Shown: positions 6,578 through 7,017 of the stretch, piece after piece | Numbering within the stretch: position 1 is the first letter of the stretch | How the letters are laid out: each line of letters starts with the position of its first letter | Translations under genes and position numbers: made by a program | Origin: Treponema sp. | GTDB lineage: Bacteria; Spirochaetota; Spirochaetia; Treponematales; Breznakiellaceae | Assembly: GCA_031257715.1 (NCBI GenBank) | Contig: JAIROE010000357.1 | Span: forward strand, 1 to 7,017 | Direction: 5' to 3' | DNA length: 7,017 bases | The notes under the pieces: generated by a model | Database searches by the model: none | What the model saw: only the letters and a program-made list of their open reading frames with translations | Told to the model about the DNA's origin: nothing

Positions 6578-6606
6578 AAAACGGTGCCAGTCACTTTTGC
6601 GTTTAC
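6578..6606 (+). repeat. Dispersed repeat r2, copy B
   Basis: AAAACGGTGCCAGTCAC, a 6-base spacer, then GTTTAC, in the same orientation as copy A (5823-5852). In this block r2 precedes r1 by 6 bp, whereas in block A r1 precedes r2 by 12 bp. Confidence 0.7.
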
Positions 6607-6612
6607 AACAAA

Positions 6613-6645
6613 ATCCGGCACGGAGGCTGGCCGCGTCCGCAGGGC
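6613..6645 (+). repeat. Dispersed repeat r1, copy B
   Basis: The second copy of the 33-bp r1 unit, beginning ATCCGGCACGGAGGC and ending GCGTCCGCAGGGC. It differs from copy A at four positions, all transitions, with no gap. Confidence 0.75.
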
Positions 6646-6647
6646 CA

Positions 6648-6661
6648 CGCCATGGAGGGCG
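6648..6661 (+). repeat. Second copy of the CGCCATGGAGGG core
   Basis: CGCCATGGAGGGCG repeats the core of hairpin H6 with 13 of 14 identical bases, 101 bp downstream, directly after r1 copy B. CGCC and GGCG can pair around ATGGAG. Confidence 0.5.
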
Positions 6662-6672
6662 CTGTTTGTGTG

Positions 6673-6694
6673 CGCTCCGCCGCAAGGCGGAGCG
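6673..6694. repeat. Hairpin H7
   Basis: CGCTCCGCC pairs perfectly with GGCGGAGCG around GCAA, a GNRA-type tetraloop that would be stable as RNA read from the plus strand. It is the first of three back-to-back palindromes that run up to the right-hand gene. Confidence 0.65.
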
Positions 6695-6695
6695 A

Positions 6696-6720
6696 TGAAG
6701 TTTCGCGCAGCGAAACTTCA
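6696..6720. repeat. Hairpin H8
   Basis: TGAAGTTTCGC pairs perfectly with GCGAAACTTCA around GCA, an 11-bp stem separated from H7 by one base and from H9 by one base. It shares the GCA loop and GC closing pairs with H2 in block A. Confidence 0.7.
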
Positions 6721-6721
6721 A

Positions 6722-6755
6722 TGATAAAATCCGCCAAGGATGGCGGATTTTATCA
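6722..6755 (-). terminator. Palindrome H9, candidate terminator of the right-hand gene
   Basis: TGATAAAATCCGCC pairs with GGCGGATTTTATCA across a 6-base loop, a perfect 14-bp stem. The TGA stop of the minus-strand gene (6755-6753) forms the base of the stem, so the hairpin begins exactly at the end of translation. The position and the ATTTTATCA tail on the minus strand suggest a terminator, but the T-tract is inside the stem and interrupted. Confidence 0.5.
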
Positions 6756-7017
6756 CGGAACCGTCACGTGAAAAATGGGACACCAGGGGCCGTAGCCGTC
6801 GGGTTTGCCGTTGTTAAGGCGGATGGCGATATATGCCGTCTTCCCCGAGGAGCCGGGGGGGAAGTTGAGGTAGTCGATCCTCCGGCTTGTGTCGAAGACC
6901 TCGGGCAGTTCCTCGGGGAGGGTGGGGACTTTGGTCAGGTCCGAACCGGAAGGGGCCACGCCGGGGGGCGGGAGGAGGCCGAAGCAGACTTGGCGTTTCA
7001 GGTCGGTGCGGGGGTCG
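6753..7017 (-). CDS. Unidentified protein, C-terminal fragment
   Basis: An open frame enters from the right edge and ends at TGA 6755-6753; about 87 residues are visible and no start is needed inside the window. The composition is high GC, like the operon. The visible part is rich in Pro, Gly and Asp/Glu, has one Cys in R-Q-V-C-F-G and one in G-P-W-C-P, and ends with K-T-A-Y-I-A-I-R-L-N-N-G-K then Y-G-P-W-C-P-I-F-H-V-T-V-P. The alternating strand pattern and final G-P-W-x-x-I resemble the last strands of small beta-sandwich or fibronectin-like modules. That is a loose structural impression, and I do not recognise the family. A GTG at 6959 exists in frame but the frame continues upstream of it. 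Confidence 0.6.
   Translation of the reverse strand, partial: DPRTDLKRQVCFGLLPPPGVAPSGSDLTKVPTLPEELPEVFDTSRRIDYLNFPPGSSGKTAYIAIRLNNGKPDGYGPWCPIFHVTVP

Larger units (their letters stand above)
6397..6752. other. Intergenic block B: toxin-antitoxin promoter region, hairpins and repeats
   Basis: About 356 bp without a convincing gene. The first 60 bp or so (to about 6455) are AT-rich and should hold the toxin-antitoxin promoter. From about 6470 the DNA turns GC-rich and is packed with six short-loop hairpins (H4-H9), one copy each of r2 and r1, and two copies of a CGCCATGGAGGG core. The short open frames crossing it have no recognisable protein features. Confidence 0.75.

Noticed and set aside
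5849..6660. Integron cassette with attC sites around the toxin-antitoxin module
   Set aside because: Toxin-antitoxin cassettes and treponemal integrons made this worth a look, but I found no paired RYYYAAC / GTTRRRY core sites in the right layout and no integrase.
5713..6755. CRISPR array
   Set aside because: Repeats r1 and r2 occur only twice each, in swapped order and without regular spacers, and there are no cas genes.

Overview
The window looks like a chromosomal stretch from a diderm (outer-membrane) bacterium with moderately high GC (for example 34 of 60 bases at 5041-5100). It holds a tightly packed plus-strand operon, then a repeat- and hairpin-rich intergenic zone carrying a very AT-rich toxin-antitoxin pair, then the tail of an unidentified minus-strand gene. 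A TolC-type outer-membrane protein and a sigma-54 activator rule out a typical Gram-positive host. The overall style, with an AtoS/AtoC-like pair, a MacB-type permease and short-loop palindromes between genes, reminds me of termite-gut or rumen treponemes (Spirochaetes). That placement is inference from impression; no marker gene is present to prove it.

Region 1 (1-5712, plus strand) is one apparent operon that begins upstream of the window. It encodes the C-terminal end of a MacB/FtsX-type ABC permease, a TolC-family outer-membrane channel, an FGGY sugar kinase most like sedoheptulokinase, a membrane sensor histidine kinase, and an NtrC/AtoC-type sigma-54-dependent response regulator. Junctions are 9 bp, 16 bp, a 4-nt GTGA overlap and a 1-nt TAATG overlap, so the genes are probably co-transcribed and partly translationally coupled. 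The permease and TolC protein fit a tripartite efflux pump. The kinase/regulator pair probably senses an extracytoplasmic signal and drives sigma-54 promoters outside the window. The place of the sugar kinase in this operon is unexplained.

Region 2 (5713-6752) is accessory DNA. Two non-coding blocks (about 5713-5848 and 6470-6752) contain nine short-loop hairpins and two dispersed repeat families, here called r1 and r2, each present once per block in the same orientation. Between them sits a minus-strand type II toxin-antitoxin operon (antitoxin 6396-6172, RelE/ParE-type toxin 6175-5849). Its composition (12 G/C of 60 at 6001-6060) differs sharply from everything around it. The two r2 copies bracket the module as imperfect direct repeats, and the toxin stop codon lies inside one of them. 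All three gene 3' ends in the window run into or next to a palindrome or repeat unit.

Region 3 (6753-7017, minus strand) is the C-terminal 88 or so residues of a gene that enters from beyond the right edge. I cannot assign its function.

I found no rRNA, tRNA, CRISPR array, transposase, integrase or riboswitch.
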